Assembly (NCBI RefSeq): GCF_900112705.1
Contig: NZ_FOMR01000006.1
Location: 62,001 to 126,000 of the forward strand
Direction of reading: 5' to 3'
Source: Lentibacillus persicus
Lineage (GTDB): Bacteria > Bacillota > Bacilli > Bacillales > Amphibacillaceae
Length of the DNA: 64,000 nucleotides
Each line of letters starts with the position of its first letter. Within the stretch, counting starts at the first letter, position 1. The notes under the pieces were generated by a model, which was not told where the DNA came from, ran no database searches, and saw only the letters and a list, made by a program, of their open reading frames with translations. A program made the translations under genes and the position numbers. This document shows positions 7,156 to 18,480 of the stretch, in pieces.

Positions 7156-8694
7156 TTATCTCGCCTCCCCGGTATTTTGTGACTCATTCTCATTTACAGC
7201 CCTTGCCGATTTCCATTTGAACAGAGCCATTACAATAGCGACGACTAATGCACCACCGGCTATGAACCACCCGCTGAATAAGATGAAAGAATCAGGATAG
7301 CCTGCATAGTTTCCGGTTTCAGTGTCAAATAATTGCATCAGATTTGTTCGGAACAAATCGACCATTGTATAGCCGAGAACAATTGGTGTAATGACACCCA
7401 GACTTACTGTCCACCATCCACCGAGTTTGATATCGGATATCTCATTTGCATGGTCTTTGAATGTGCCAAGCTTGCGCAGAACCCAAGCAATCAATACAAC
7501 CTCAACCAATCCGACGAACGCAACACCGAACTGGTTAATAAAATAGTCTGCTGCATCGAGGAAGTTTAAACCGCCCCGGGTTGCGAAAACCAGTGAGACT
7601 AATGCTGCAAATCCGCCCCCGAATATAACTGCCTTTTGACGGGAAATATTGAATTTATCCGACAGACCAGCTACATATGTTTCAATAATTGAAATCAGAG
7701 ATGACAGCCCGGCCAGAACAAGCGAGGCGAAAAAGAGAAAACCGAACAGTTCACTCAACGCCGGGAACTGATTAATAATCTGCGGGAAGACAACAAATGC
7801 AAGTCCAACACCGCCTGCTACAACATCATCTACCGCTACACTCTGGCTTACTGCCATAAAACCTAATACTGAAAATACACCGATACCACAAAGCAGTTCA
7901 AAACTGGAGTTTCCAAACCCAACCATGAACGCGTTATTTGTAATATCAGATTTCTTCGGCAAATAACTCGAATAGGTAATCATAATTGCAAAAGCAATTG
8001 ACATACTAAAGAATATCTGACCATATGCCGCTACCCATACTTGTGCGTCCATTATGGCACCGAAATCAGGTGTAAAAAATGCATTAAGACCCTCAACAGC
8101 ACCTGGCAATGTAATCGCACGGATAACGATGATCAAAAATACAACAACCAAGGTCGGGATAAAAATGCGGTTTGCCATTTCGATCCCTTTTTTGACCCCA
8201 CGATACAACACACCCAGAACAATCAGCCAAACAATAATTAATGGAATAAGGACGCTGGGTACAAAGCCGCCGAATTCACCGGGTGCTGCTGTTTCCAAAT
8301 AACTTCCAAACAAAAACCCTTCCGTATCTTCTCCCCAATTCAAATTGAATGAGAATATTGAATACGAAATTGCCCAGGCAATGATAACTGAATAGTAGGT
8401 GGATATAACAAAGGCAACTAACACGCCCCACCAGCCAATCCATTCCGTATTCTTATTCATCTTCTTGTACGTCAGCGGAGCAGAGCCGCGATACCTGTGC
8501 CCCATTGTAAATTCCATAACCAAAATTGGTATACCAGCTGTGAGAAGTGCAACCAAATATGGAATCATAAAAGCTCCTCCGCCGTTTTCAAAAGCAGTTG
8601 CCGGGAAACGCCATATATTTCCCAGACCGACTGCAGATCCTACTGCAGCCAAAATAAAGCCTGCTCGTGTCCCCCATTGAGAACGATTTTCCAT
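7156..8694 (-). CDS. metP: Sodium-dependent amino-acid symporter, NSS/SNF family (MetP-like)
   Basis: The 512-residue protein has about 12 membrane segments and the NSS signature WGTRAGFILAAVGSAVGLGNIWRFP (residues 7-31), which forms part of the sodium and substrate site in TM1. Another typical block is FGFLFFASLVLAGLSSLISIIE (about 315-340). It imports an amino acid with Na+; pairing with a MetS subunit suggests methionine and/or alanine. An AAAGGGGGAA ribosome site precedes the ATG. It has its own consensus promoter (8783-8811) and a long hairpin in the leader. Substrate is inferred. Confidence 0.88.
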   Translation of the reverse strand: MENRSQWGTRAGFILAAVGSAVGLGNIWRFPATAFENGGGAFMIPYLVALLTAGIPILVMEFTMGHRYRGSAPLTYKKMNKNTEWIGWWGVLVAFVISTYYSVIIAWAISYSIFSFNLNWGEDTEGFLFGSYLETAAPGEFGGFVPSVLIPLIIVWLIVLGVLYRGVKKGIEMANRIFIPTLVVVFLIIVIRAITLPGAVEGLNAFFTPDFGAIMDAQVWVAAYGQIFFSMSIAFAIMITYSSYLPKKSDITNNAFMVGFGNSSFELLCGIGVFSVLGFMAVSQSVAVDDVVAGGVGLAFVVFPQIINQFPALSELFGFLFFASLVLAGLSSLISIIETYVAGLSDKFNISRQKAVIFGGGFAALVSLVFATRGGLNFLDAADYFINQFGVAFVGLVEVVLIAWVLRKLGTFKDHANEISDIKLGGWWTVSLGVITPIVLGYTMVDLFRTNLMQLFDTETGNYAGYPDSFILFSGWFIAGGALVVAIVMALFKWKSARAVNENESQNTGEAR

Positions 8695-8716
8695 GTGAAA
8701 ATTCCCCCTTTGGACT

Positions 8717-8756
8717 TTGCCCTGCTTGTATATATTTCATGAATAAAGCAAGGCAA
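8717..8756 (-). promoter_or_regulatory. Hairpin in the metP leader just before its ribosome site
   Basis: On the minus strand TTGCCTTGCTT (8746-8756) pairs with AAGCAGGGCAA (8717-8727), 11 bp with one G-U, around an 18-nt AU-rich loop. The ribosome site begins about 7 nt after the stem and no U-run follows, so it is not a standard terminator in this direction. In the plus direction a TTTTTATTTTT tract follows the stem. Confidence 0.5.
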
Positions 8757-8782
8757 TTTTTATTTTTCAGATAACTATATGT

Positions 8783-8811
8783 ATTATAACGGTACTTTTA
8801 TACTATGTCAA
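8783..8811 (-). promoter_or_regulatory. Consensus sigma-A promoter of metP-metS
   Basis: TTGACA (8806-8811), a 17-nt spacer and TATAAT (8783-8788) match the sigma-A consensus at all 12 positions. The leader to the metP start is about 80 nt. Confidence 0.88.
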
Positions 8812-8887
8812 AGTATATTTTTATTTTTCAGTATTTATTTTATATTTTTATTTATATTAGTAAGCGCTTGGATTATTAATAGCTGTA

Positions 8888-9685
8888 TTACTCTTCATCG
8901 TCATCAATGATTGAGTCCTGAGGAACAGCGATCGACGGTCCGCCGTCTCCTTCACCATAAAAGTCAGGCACATCTCCCATAAGGGCTCCGCCGTCAATAT
9001 AAATCTCGGTGGCAACCGTTGTGACATCCGTCATAAACGGAATAACAATTTGGACATCCGCTTCAACCTGTACATATAACGACACCCACGCTCCATTTAA
9101 TCCCAGCGGTTCGTCCTCTCTGACGATATTCGTGCGGACATTGCCGACGATTTCAAAGTTAACCGGTATTCTTGGACCCAGATTGGCCAATATTGAATTT
9201 CCGGTTGCCTGCCCGATTGGTATTTCAACGACGGTGGGATCTTTTTGCGGCAGGTTTTCCGTCGTATCCTCAAATTCTTCAGGTTCAAATAGCGAATTTT
9301 CATAATCAGGCGGTTCTCCGGTGTTCATATATCTAAAATATTCTTCCACACGGTCGGTTGCAACCCTGTTTATTTCACTGACAACAGCCGAATTCCAGTT
9401 ATACGTTGCCACCTTTCCTTCATTATCGTAGGTGATATTCAACAAATCATCATAATTATAGTTTTCTGCAAAGCGCACCGCGGTATTAATACCCCGTGTC
9501 GCAAATTCATCCGTCCGTCTTTCAGCAATATCCATTAAAGTCGGTGTGATACCCCTGTCTATAATTTGAATGCTCGCAAAAACAAACACGACAAATACGA
9601 TTAATGTTGCGGCAGCCACAGTACTGAAAGGAGGCGGCGCTTTTGAAAATTTTCGTTTTCGGAATGCGTAACGTTTCTTAAGCAT
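8888..9685 (-). CDS. yunB: Sporulation protein YunB
   Basis: This 265-residue protein resembles YunB, a mother-cell (sigma-E) sporulation gene product of B. subtilis. A basic N-terminus is followed by one membrane segment (about 20-42), then DRGITPTLMDIAERRTDEFATRGIN. The conserved YunB domain includes IPIGQATGNSILANLGPRIPVNFEIVG (about 165-190). The tail is Gly/Asp-rich and acidic. The ATG at 9685 behind AGGGGGAT is preferred over the longer frame from 9769, which would run through the upstream hairpin. That ribosome site is the 3' arm of a strong hairpin (9690-9728), discussed in the findings. Confidence 0.85.
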   Translation of the reverse strand: MLKKRYAFRKRKFSKAPPPFSTVAAATLIVFVVFVFASIQIIDRGITPTLMDIAERRTDEFATRGINTAVRFAENYNYDDLLNITYDNEGKVATYNWNSAVVSEINRVATDRVEEYFRYMNTGEPPDYENSLFEPEEFEDTTENLPQKDPTVVEIPIGQATGNSILANLGPRIPVNFEIVGNVRTNIVREDEPLGLNGAWVSLYVQVEADVQIVIPFMTDVTTVATEIYIDGGALMGDVPDFYGEGDGGPSIAVPQDSIIDDDEE

Positions 9686-9728
9686 AAAAATCCCCCTGAA
9701 CAAAGCGTATGTTTGTTTCAAGGGGGAT
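9686..9728 (-). terminator. yunC terminator-like hairpin masking the yunB ribosome site
   Basis: On the minus strand about 15 bp pair between 9712-9728 and 9690-9704, with two single-base bulges and the loop CATACGC. Five U residues (9686-9690) follow, then directly the yunB ATG. The 3' arm contains AGGGGGAT, the yunB ribosome site. It can act as a terminator for yunC and as a translation block for yunB in read-through RNA. Confidence 0.65.
9704..9711 (-). promoter_or_regulatory. Candidate sigma-E -10 element inside the yunB hairpin loop
   Basis: CATACGCT on the minus strand resembles the sigma-E -10 consensus CATACAnT with one mismatch. No convincing -35 element was found at the expected distance. 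A transcript started here would lack the 5' arm of the hairpin. Confidence 0.3.
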
Positions 9729-9737
9729 AGACTAACT

Positions 9738-10040
9738 TTATGCAATTTTAAGGAGAGCATCTTTCCCAATCATACCTGCTTGCCATCCATATGCTTTTGA
9801 GGCATCGGTAACCTTTTCCAATGGTGCATGGAGGAGCTGATCGATTGTTTTAACGCCTCTCGCCCGTCCGGCAATGATTTTTCTGTCTGCCAAAGCTGCA
9901 TTCAAGAGATCAACATCCAGTGCGCCGCACATGATATAGCCGACTTCATTGGTAATGACCAACAGGTTCGTTTTAGGCAGCTCGACGGTTACAGCAGTGA
10001 AATGCATTCCTTCGACTTCCAGTGGATTTACTGTCAACAT
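9738..10040 (-). CDS. yunC: YunC family protein (DUF1805)
   Basis: This 100-residue protein carries the YunC domain: LPKTNLLVITNEVGYIMCGALDVDLLN followed by RKIIAGRARGVKTIDQLLHAPLEKVT. The family forms small alpha/beta proteins of unknown role. An AAGGAGTGAG ribosome site is present. It follows yunD by 62 nt and precedes yunB as in the B. subtilis cluster. Its ribosome site lies in the 3' arm of an inverted repeat (10050-10094). Confidence 0.88.
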   Translation of the reverse strand: MLTVNPLEVEGMHFTAVTVELPKTNLLVITNEVGYIMCGALDVDLLNAALADRKIIAGRARGVKTIDQLLHAPLEKVTDASKAYGWQAGMIGKDALLKIA

Positions 10041-10049
10041 TCAAACACT

Positions 10050-10094
10050 CACTCCTTCGTCATGTACACGATATACTATGCAGATGAAGGAGTG
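10050..10094 (-). repeat. Inverted repeat containing the yunC ribosome site
   Basis: CACTCCTTCGTC (10050-10061) and GATGAAGGAGTG (10083-10094) are inverted copies with one mismatch, separated by 21 nt. In the yunD-yunC RNA the 3' arm is the yunC ribosome site GAAGGAGTG. No U-run follows, so it is not a typical terminator. Confidence 0.6.
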
Positions 10095-10102
10095 AACGTC
10101 AC

Positions 10103-11506
10103 CTAGTCAGCACTTGTTATCTTGTAACGCAGTGTATATGCAAGTAAATCACGCAAAAATTCAGGAACGAAATAGTCTTTCACTTCTGATTTGGCGATTT
10201 CCGGCAAAAGACGGCCAAATGTAAATGTATCTGCTGTAGCTACTCTGAACAACTGTTCGGTATCCAATGGGCTACCATTATAATAGATCGCTTTTACATA
10301 CTCTGTTCCATCGTCATGCCACGACGTCTTAACGTCAATCCCGGCAAAAATCATTTTGCCAATAATTTCACCTCTAAAACCGAATCCTTTCAATTTTAAC
10401 TCGGTTAAATCCTTTGTCAGGGATGCACGTACGATTTCTGTCAGTTCATCACCATCCAGTTCAACCACACACGGGTTAATCGGATGGGGACAAATTCGAT
10501 GAATATCCTTTAGGGTAACTTCACCAGCGGGGATTTGATCCAGCAACAAGCCGGAATTCAATAAAGCTGCATCAGCTTCTGTCCATTCCTTAAGTGTTTC
10601 AGTCAATTTTGCCATAATTTCTGTATGTTGAAACCATTTAACATGAATTGGCGTTTTTAGCTCTATAATTGGTTCTCCAAGCATGTCATCAGCTTTTTTC
10701 ATCAGTTCATTCAAAGTTTGTTCCGTATTTAAATCTTTTGCCAGTGTCGCCATTTCATAAACGTCAGCTTTCTTATCAATTACTTGTTTACGGTTATGGT
10801 CCCAGGTCACCACGACTTCGCCGGCGTGAGCACAATGCTTTCCGGCAGCTGTTATAATCGTATTGTTAATTGTTTCACCCGAGCGCAGCAAGTGGTGCGT
10901 ATGGCCGCCAATAATCACATCAATATCTTTAAACCGGCGTGCAATCTCCTGATCTTCGGTAAGACCCAGATGTGACATAAGTATAATGATGTCTGTTGTT
11001 TCTTTCAATTCGGCGACGTGCCTTTCCAGTTCCTGCATGGGAGCAGAGATGTGCCAGTCAAGCAGTTCATAAAACGCGTTAAATGGAGCAGTTAACCCAA
11101 TAATGCCAACTTTGATACCACTCTCTGTCTGAGTTTGTACGGCCGAATGGAGCCAACCCGGCGCATCGTCTGTGAGACTATGCAGGTTCGTGCAGACCAC
11201 TTGAAAATCAGCATCATCATATAAATGGTGCAGGTCCTCATGTGCCATCGTGATTCCCTCATTATTGCCGATTGTTGCGAAATCATAACCAACATCATTC
11301 ATCAGCTGAACATTCGCTTTTCCCATAAAAGCTTCAGCAATTGGATGCACCCGATCCACATGATCGCCGATATCCAGCAGCCAGCACGCCTGATTTTCTG
11401 CTTCTCTCGCTTCTCTGGCGTTTTTTAGAAAGCCCGTAACTTGTGGCCAGTTATCAAAATTACTATGTAAATCATTTGTGTAATAAATATATACTTTCTC
11501 CTGCAT
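10103..11506 (-). CDS. yunD: YunD-type metallophosphatase / 5'-nucleotidase
   Basis: This 467-residue cytoplasmic protein has no signal peptide. The N-terminal calcineurin-like domain (about 1-230) shows the metal motifs YYTNDLHSNFDNWP, LLDIGDHVDRVHP, FATIGNNEG, MSHLGLTEDQ and IGGHTHHLL. The C-terminal half is a 5'-nucleotidase-like substrate domain (RVATADTFTFGR near 420). The ATG at 11506 is 7 nt after AAGGAGC; the ATG at 11512 is too close to it. The ribosome site overlaps the yunE stop codon, so the genes are coupled. Natural substrate is not known from sequence. Confidence 0.88.
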   Translation of the reverse strand: MQEKVYIYYTNDLHSNFDNWPQVTGFLKNAREAREAENQACWLLDIGDHVDRVHPIAEAFMGKANVQLMNDVGYDFATIGNNEGITMAHEDLHHLYDDADFQVVCTNLHSLTDDAPGWLHSAVQTQTESGIKVGIIGLTAPFNAFYELLDWHISAPMQELERHVAELKETTDIIILMSHLGLTEDQEIARRFKDIDVIIGGHTHHLLRSGETINNTIITAAGKHCAHAGEVVVTWDHNRKQVIDKKADVYEMATLAKDLNTEQTLNELMKKADDMLGEPIIELKTPIHVKWFQHTEIMAKLTETLKEWTEADAALLNSGLLLDQIPAGEVTLKDIHRICPHPINPCVVELDGDELTEIVRASLTKDLTELKLKGFGFRGEIIGKMIFAGIDVKTSWHDDGTEYVKAIYYNGSPLDTEQLFRVATADTFTFGRLLPEIAKSEVKDYFVPEFLRDLLAYTLRYKITSAD

Positions 11507-11517
11507 TGACATGCTCC

Positions 11518-12303
11518 TTACATCAATCCTTCAATAATCAATCTGATTCCAACAACAATCAGCATTAACCGAAGTATCCACTCCAAAATATTGCTGTCAA
11601 TCAGCTGGTTGGCCTTAGCGCCAAGCGTCCCGCCAATCCAAGCACCAATAATAAACACGATAACATATTCCCAGACTACATGACCCAAAGCAATGTGCGT
11701 GCCTGCACTCATAATACTGATAAATAAAATGACAAACATCGATGTTGCTGTTGCTGTATGAATTGATAACCCAAAGAGAAATAACATAGCCGGAACAATC
11801 ATTGCGCCTCCGCCTATCCCAAATAACCCTGAGATAGCACCGATGAGCAGTGAAATTAAAAACACAGAAATAACCGGTGTTTTTTGCGGTGAATCATCTG
11901 TTCTTATTTCTCTTTTAATCAAAAAAAGAAAAGATAATACAATCATTAATATACCAAAGTATAACGAAAAATAATCAGCATTTATGAATTGATTTAACCA
12001 GGCACCTATTATGCCGCCGGGTATGCTGCCTGTTAAAAATAACAGGCCTATCTTTAAATTTATGCGTTTGTTTCGTACATAAGAAATAGTTGAAGCAAAA
12101 GCAGTAAATACCATCGTGATCAGTGAAATACCTACAATAACCTGTGGCACAGCCCAGGCGAATGCGTCTGAATATTGATACAAGAAAAGCAGACTTGGAA
12201 TTAATATAACACCGCCGCCCATCCCGACAAGGCTTCCTGCAAATGCAGCCGCCACCCCGATGATTAGGCATATAACATAAATCAATAAAATCCCTTCCAT
12301 CAT
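11518..12303 (-). CDS. yunE: Sulfite exporter TauE/SafE family membrane protein
   Basis: This 261-residue, about eight-TM protein has the two TauE/SafE repeats: AGSLVGMGGGVILIPSLLF (residues about 22-40) and ISGLFGIGGGAMIVPAMLFLFG (about 160-181). The family exports sulfite or organosulfur anions; the substrate here is unknown. The start is ambiguous between two adjacent ATG codons (12303/12300). A weak promoter candidate is TAAACA (12363-12368), 17 nt, TATAAT (12340-12345). It is transcribed with yunD. Confidence 0.85.
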   Translation of the reverse strand: MMEGILLIYVICLIIGVAAAFAGSLVGMGGGVILIPSLLFLYQYSDAFAWAVPQVIVGISLITMVFTAFASTISYVRNKRINLKIGLLFLTGSIPGGIIGAWLNQFINADYFSLYFGILMIVLSFLFLIKREIRTDDSPQKTPVISVFLISLLIGAISGLFGIGGGAMIVPAMLFLFGLSIHTATATSMFVILFISIMSAGTHIALGHVVWEYVIVFIIGAWIGGTLGAKANQLIDSNILEWILRLMLIVVGIRLIIEGLM

Positions 12304-12416
12304 CTCAGCTATGTCTATGGTAGCACGAATTGCATCAAAATTATATTTATTAATCTTGTGTTTGTTTACTGTTATTTTTATTACAAGATTTGATCATCTA
12401 TTATGAAAGAAATAGA

Positions 12417-12442
12417 AAAGAGCCCGCCTGAGCGAGCTCTTT
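12417..12442 (-). terminator. Terminator of the suf operon
   Basis: On the minus strand AAAGAGCTCGC and GCGGGCTCTTT pair over 11 bp (one G-U) around a 4-nt loop, followed by TCTATTTCTTT. Confidence 0.85.
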
Positions 12443-12458
12443 CAGTTAGATTGGGAAA

Positions 12459-13856
12459 TTAACCGATGGAACCTTCCATTTCCATTTTGATTAAACGGTT
12501 CATTTCAACGGCGTATTCCATTGGAAGTTCTTTCGTGAACGGTTCAATGAAGCCCATAACAATCATTTCTGTTGCTTCCTCTTCTCCCAGACCTCTGCTC
12601 ATCAAGTAGAAGAGCTGTTCCTCGGATACTTTGGAAACTTTTGCTTCATGTTCCAATGAAATATTGTCATTATTGATTTCATTATATGGAATGGTATCGG
12701 ATGTCGATTCATTATCCATAATTAACGTGTCACATTCAATATTTGAACGAGCACCAGTTGCCTTCCGTCCGAAATCAACAATTCCACGATAGGTTACTTT
12801 ACCGCCCTGTTTTGAAATTGATTTGGAGACGATACTGGATGACGTGTTTGGTGCAAGGTGATGCATCTTCGCACCAGCGTCCTGATGCTGCCCGCGACCT
12901 GCAATTGCGATAGACAATGTGTGACCGCGCGCACCTTCGCCTCGCAACCAGATGGATGGATATTTCATTGTCAGCTTGGAGCCAATGTTGCCGTCAATCC
13001 ATTCCATTGTAGCATTGGCATCTGCTGAAGCACGTTTCGTAACCAAGTTATAAACGTTGTTCGCCCAGTTTTGAATCGTTGTATAACGGCAGTAAGCATC
13101 TTTGTGAACATAGATTTCAACAACCGCACTGTGAAGGGAATTCGTTGTATAAACCGGCGCTGTACAGCCTTCCACATAATGCACCGATGAACCTTCATCA
13201 GCGATGATTAGTGTCCGTTCGAACTGCCCCATATTTTCCGAGTTTATACGGAAATAGGCTTGAAGTGGTGTTTTAGCTTCAACACCCTTTGGTACATAAA
13301 TGAATGAGCCGCCGGACCATACAGCTGAATTCAGTGCTGCAAATTTGTTATCGGATGGCGGAATAACCTTACCGAAATATTTTTTGAACAGTTCCTCATT
13401 TTCTTTAAGGGCTGTATCAGTATCTTTGAAAATAATACCCAGCTCTTCAAGATCCTCTTTCAAGTTGTGGTAAACCACTTCTGATTCATACTGGGCGGAT
13501 ACACCGGCCAAGTACTTTTGCTCGGCTTCCGGGATACCCAATTTATCAAATGTTTGCTTGATTTCATCCGGTACCTCATCCCAGGTTCTCTCAGTTTTTT
13601 CAGATGGTTTAACATAATAGACAATTTCATCAAAGTCCAGTTCTGACAAATCACCGCCCCATTGCGGCATCGGTTTCTGATAAAACTTTTCCAAAGCTTT
13701 CAGACGATAGTCAAGCATCCACTGAGGTTCTTCTTTCATTCTTGAAATTTCTTCAACAATTTCACGTGTCAACCCTCTTCCGGAACGAAAAACCGAAACG
13801 TCTTTATCATGAAAGCCATATTTATACTCATCTAATTCTGGCATTTCTTTTGCCAT
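12459..13856 (-). CDS. sufB: Fe-S cluster scaffold subunit SufB
   Basis: This 465-residue protein has the usual SufB length and the beta-helix core of the SufBD family. Visible family blocks are [18 protein letters not shown] (about 168), [10 protein letters not shown] and the C-terminal [26 protein letters not shown] (about 415-440). SufB forms the SufBCD complex that assembles Fe-S clusters with sulfur from SufS/SufU. It is the last gene of sufCDSUB, behind AAAGGAGG. Confidence 0.97.
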   Translation of the reverse strand: MAKEMPELDEYKYGFHDKDVSVFRSGRGLTREIVEEISRMKEEPQWMLDYRLKALEKFYQKPMPQWGGDLSELDFDEIVYYVKPSEKTERTWDEVPDEIKQTFDKLGIPEAEQKYLAGVSAQYESEVVYHNLKEDLEELGIIFKDTDTALKENEELFKKYFGKVIPPSDNKFAALNSAVWSGGSFIYVPKGVEAKTPLQAYFRINSENMGQFERTLIIADEGSSVHYVEGCTAPVYTTNSLHSAVVEIYVHKDAYCRYTTIQNWANNVYNLVTKRASADANATMEWIDGNIGSKLTMKYPSIWLRGEGARGHTLSIAIAGRGQHQDAGAKMHHLAPNTSSSIVSKSISKQGGKVTYRGIVDFGRKATGARSNIECDTLIMDNESTSDTIPYNEINNDNISLEHEAKVSKVSEEQLFYLMSRGLGEEEATEMIVMGFIEPFTKELPMEYAVEMNRLIKMEMEGSIG

Positions 13857-13909
13857 GAATATACCTCCTTTAAAGTGTTCCTTCTACCATTGTTTCAAAC
13901 GACTGCCTG

Positions 13910-16861
<2,952 letters not shown>

Positions 16862-16877
16862 GTTACCCCTCCTAGCT

Positions 16878-17663
16878 TTAAACTTCTTGCTCGACGTTTT
16901 CGTCTTCAATGCCTAGTTCTTGCTTAATCCAGTCATAACCTTCAGCTTCAAGACGCTTAGCCAATTCCGGTCCCCCGGACTTCACAACACGGCCTTGCAT
17001 CATAACGTGGACTTTATCCGGCGTGATGTAATTCAGCAAACGCTGATAGTGTGTAATAATTAAGCAGCCGAATTGTTCATCACGTAATTTATTAATCCCT
17101 TTGGACACAACTTTCAATGCATCAATATCAAGTCCTGAGTCGATTTCATCAAGAATTGCTATCTCCGGTTTCAGCAGCATAAGCTGAAGAATTTCATTAC
17201 GTTTTTTCTCACCGCCTGAAAAACCTTCGTTCAGGTAACGCTGCGCCATGTTTTTGTCAATTTCAAGGAAATCAAGCGCTTTATCCATTTCTTTGATGAA
17301 TTTCATGAGTGGGATCTCATCGCCCTCTTCACGGCGAGCATTAATGGATGAACGCAGAAAATCGGACGTTGTAACACCGCTTATTTCACTCGGATATTGC
17401 ATGCCGAGGAAGAGACCCGCTTTAGCACGTTCATCGACTTCCATTTCAAGAACCTCTTCACCATCGAGAAGAACGCTGCCCTCGGTTATTTCAAAGCTTG
17501 GATGGCCCATAATAGCTGAGGCAAGTGTTGATTTGCCTGTCCCGTTCGGTCCCATGACTGCATGGAATTCGCCACCGTTTATCGTAAGGTTGACACCATT
17601 TAATATTTTGTTACCTTCAATCTCGACGTGAAGGTTTTTAATCTCTAATGTTGAGCCTGCCAT
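16878..17663 (-). CDS. sufC: Fe-S assembly ATPase SufC
   Basis: The 261-residue ABC-type ATPase drives conformational change in SufBCD. Walker A GPNGTGKST is at about 38-46, the ABC signature FSGGEKKRNEI at about 150, and Walker B AILDEIDSGLD follows. FLGMQYPSEISGV is typical of SufC. The ATG at 17663 behind TTGGAGGTA is clearly better than the frame from 17729. It is the first gene of the operon. Confidence 0.97.
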   Translation of the reverse strand: MAGSTLEIKNLHVEIEGNKILNGVNLTINGGEFHAVMGPNGTGKSTLASAIMGHPSFEITEGSVLLDGEEVLEMEVDERAKAGLFLGMQYPSEISGVTTSDFLRSSINARREEGDEIPLMKFIKEMDKALDFLEIDKNMAQRYLNEGFSGGEKKRNEILQLMLLKPEIAILDEIDSGLDIDALKVVSKGINKLRDEQFGCLIITHYQRLLNYITPDKVHVMMQGRVVKSGGPELAKRLEAEGYDWIKQELGIEDENVEQEV

Positions 17664-17721
17664 CTTGATACCTCCAATTACTGTTATTATGCTATTGTTG
17701 GAAATGGAAAATCTAAATCCC

Positions 17722-17744
17722 ATTCTCAATCTATTCTCATTATA
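17722..17744 (-). promoter_or_regulatory. Putative sufC promoter region with a TGAGAAT direct repeat
   Basis: TATAAT (17739-17744, minus) lies about 76 nt before sufC. Two TGAGAAT copies (17733-17739 and 17722-17728) are spaced exactly 11 nt and overlap the -10 and start region. No good -35 is visible at 17 nt. Confidence 0.35.
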
Positions 17745-17938
17745 ATCTTAAATCATTTCGAAAGTATTATCAACTCTCAACGGTTAATCGATAGTGTTTA
17801 TTAAAGACTATATTATCTATGGGAGATTTATACTCACAGCTTATCGATAACTGTTTTTAAAAAGTTATCCTATTAAAAATATATAGTCACAAGGCTCTTT
17901 TCGTAAACGTTATTGCTTTGTAACTTCACAGTTTACAT

Positions 17939-18390
17939 AAACTGCGAACTAGTTAGTGCCTCGTCCGCCGCTTCGGAAATACACTTGAATGCTTAAAGCC
18001 GCTCCGGCAATATACTTCGCTTTCCATGGGCACGGCCTCGGGCCAACACGATGTTGGTCACAAAGGCGTTGCCACAGGACGTGGCGTACTTAGCCTTTGA
18101 ACCACACCGCTTTCTTGCGGGGTCTTCGGACACGTGCTGTTCCCATAGGAGTCTGCGTATATTGCCTGCGCTGGGAAGTGTTTACTGTTTCCATAGTAGT
18201 ATAGGAGCAAACAAGCCTAGCGTAGGAAATACACGGAGACTCCAGCGGGAGCATAGGCATAGGTGAGACAACGAAGTGCCTTGGCACGAGTTGGCTCACC
18301 AGCCGCCCGCGGAAAGCGGAGTGTATTTCCGAAGCGGTGTCATAGAACTAACTGGAATCAGAAGGAAGAATTTTCACTGGTTCGCAGTTT
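17939..18390. repeat. Composite foldback repeat element A (two units head to head)
   Basis: The ends carry AAACTGCGAAC (17939-17949) and GTTCGCAGTTT (18380-18390), a perfect 11-bp terminal inverted repeat. Inside are two foldback units in opposite orientation: 18006-18166 bounded by GGCAATATAC/GTATATTGCC, and 18225-18330 bounded by GGAAATACAC/GTGTATTTCC. The right unit carries the core hairpin also found at 38794-38899 and 47497-47602. There is no open reading frame of note, so it is a non-autonomous element. Confidence 0.8.
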
Positions 18391-18440
18391 ACATCGAGTG
18401 CGGATCGGATAGCAACAATCTATGCGAAAAAGTCACTCAC

Positions 18441-18466
18441 AAAAAGAACCCGGGCATTTACCCGGG
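18441..18466 (-). terminator. Terminator of the arginine operon
   Basis: On the minus strand two CCCGGG arms (18461-18466 and 18449-18454) pair around a 6-nt loop, followed by TTCTTTTT. Confidence 0.8.
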
Positions 18467-18480
18467 CACTATACAGTTCA

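Larger units (their letters stand above)
17664..18480. other. Long intergenic region between sufC and argH
   Basis: This 817-nt gap has no credible gene. From left to right it holds the suf leader with a TATAAT (17739-17744), a 24-bp AT-rich near-palindrome GATAAC...GTTATC at 17846-17869, the composite repeat element 17939-18390, and the argH terminator. Confidence 0.7.

Noticed and set aside
8717-8756. The metP leader hairpin as a known riboswitch or T-box
   Set aside because: It is a single stem without the conserved loops of S-box, T-box or other classes I can recognise.
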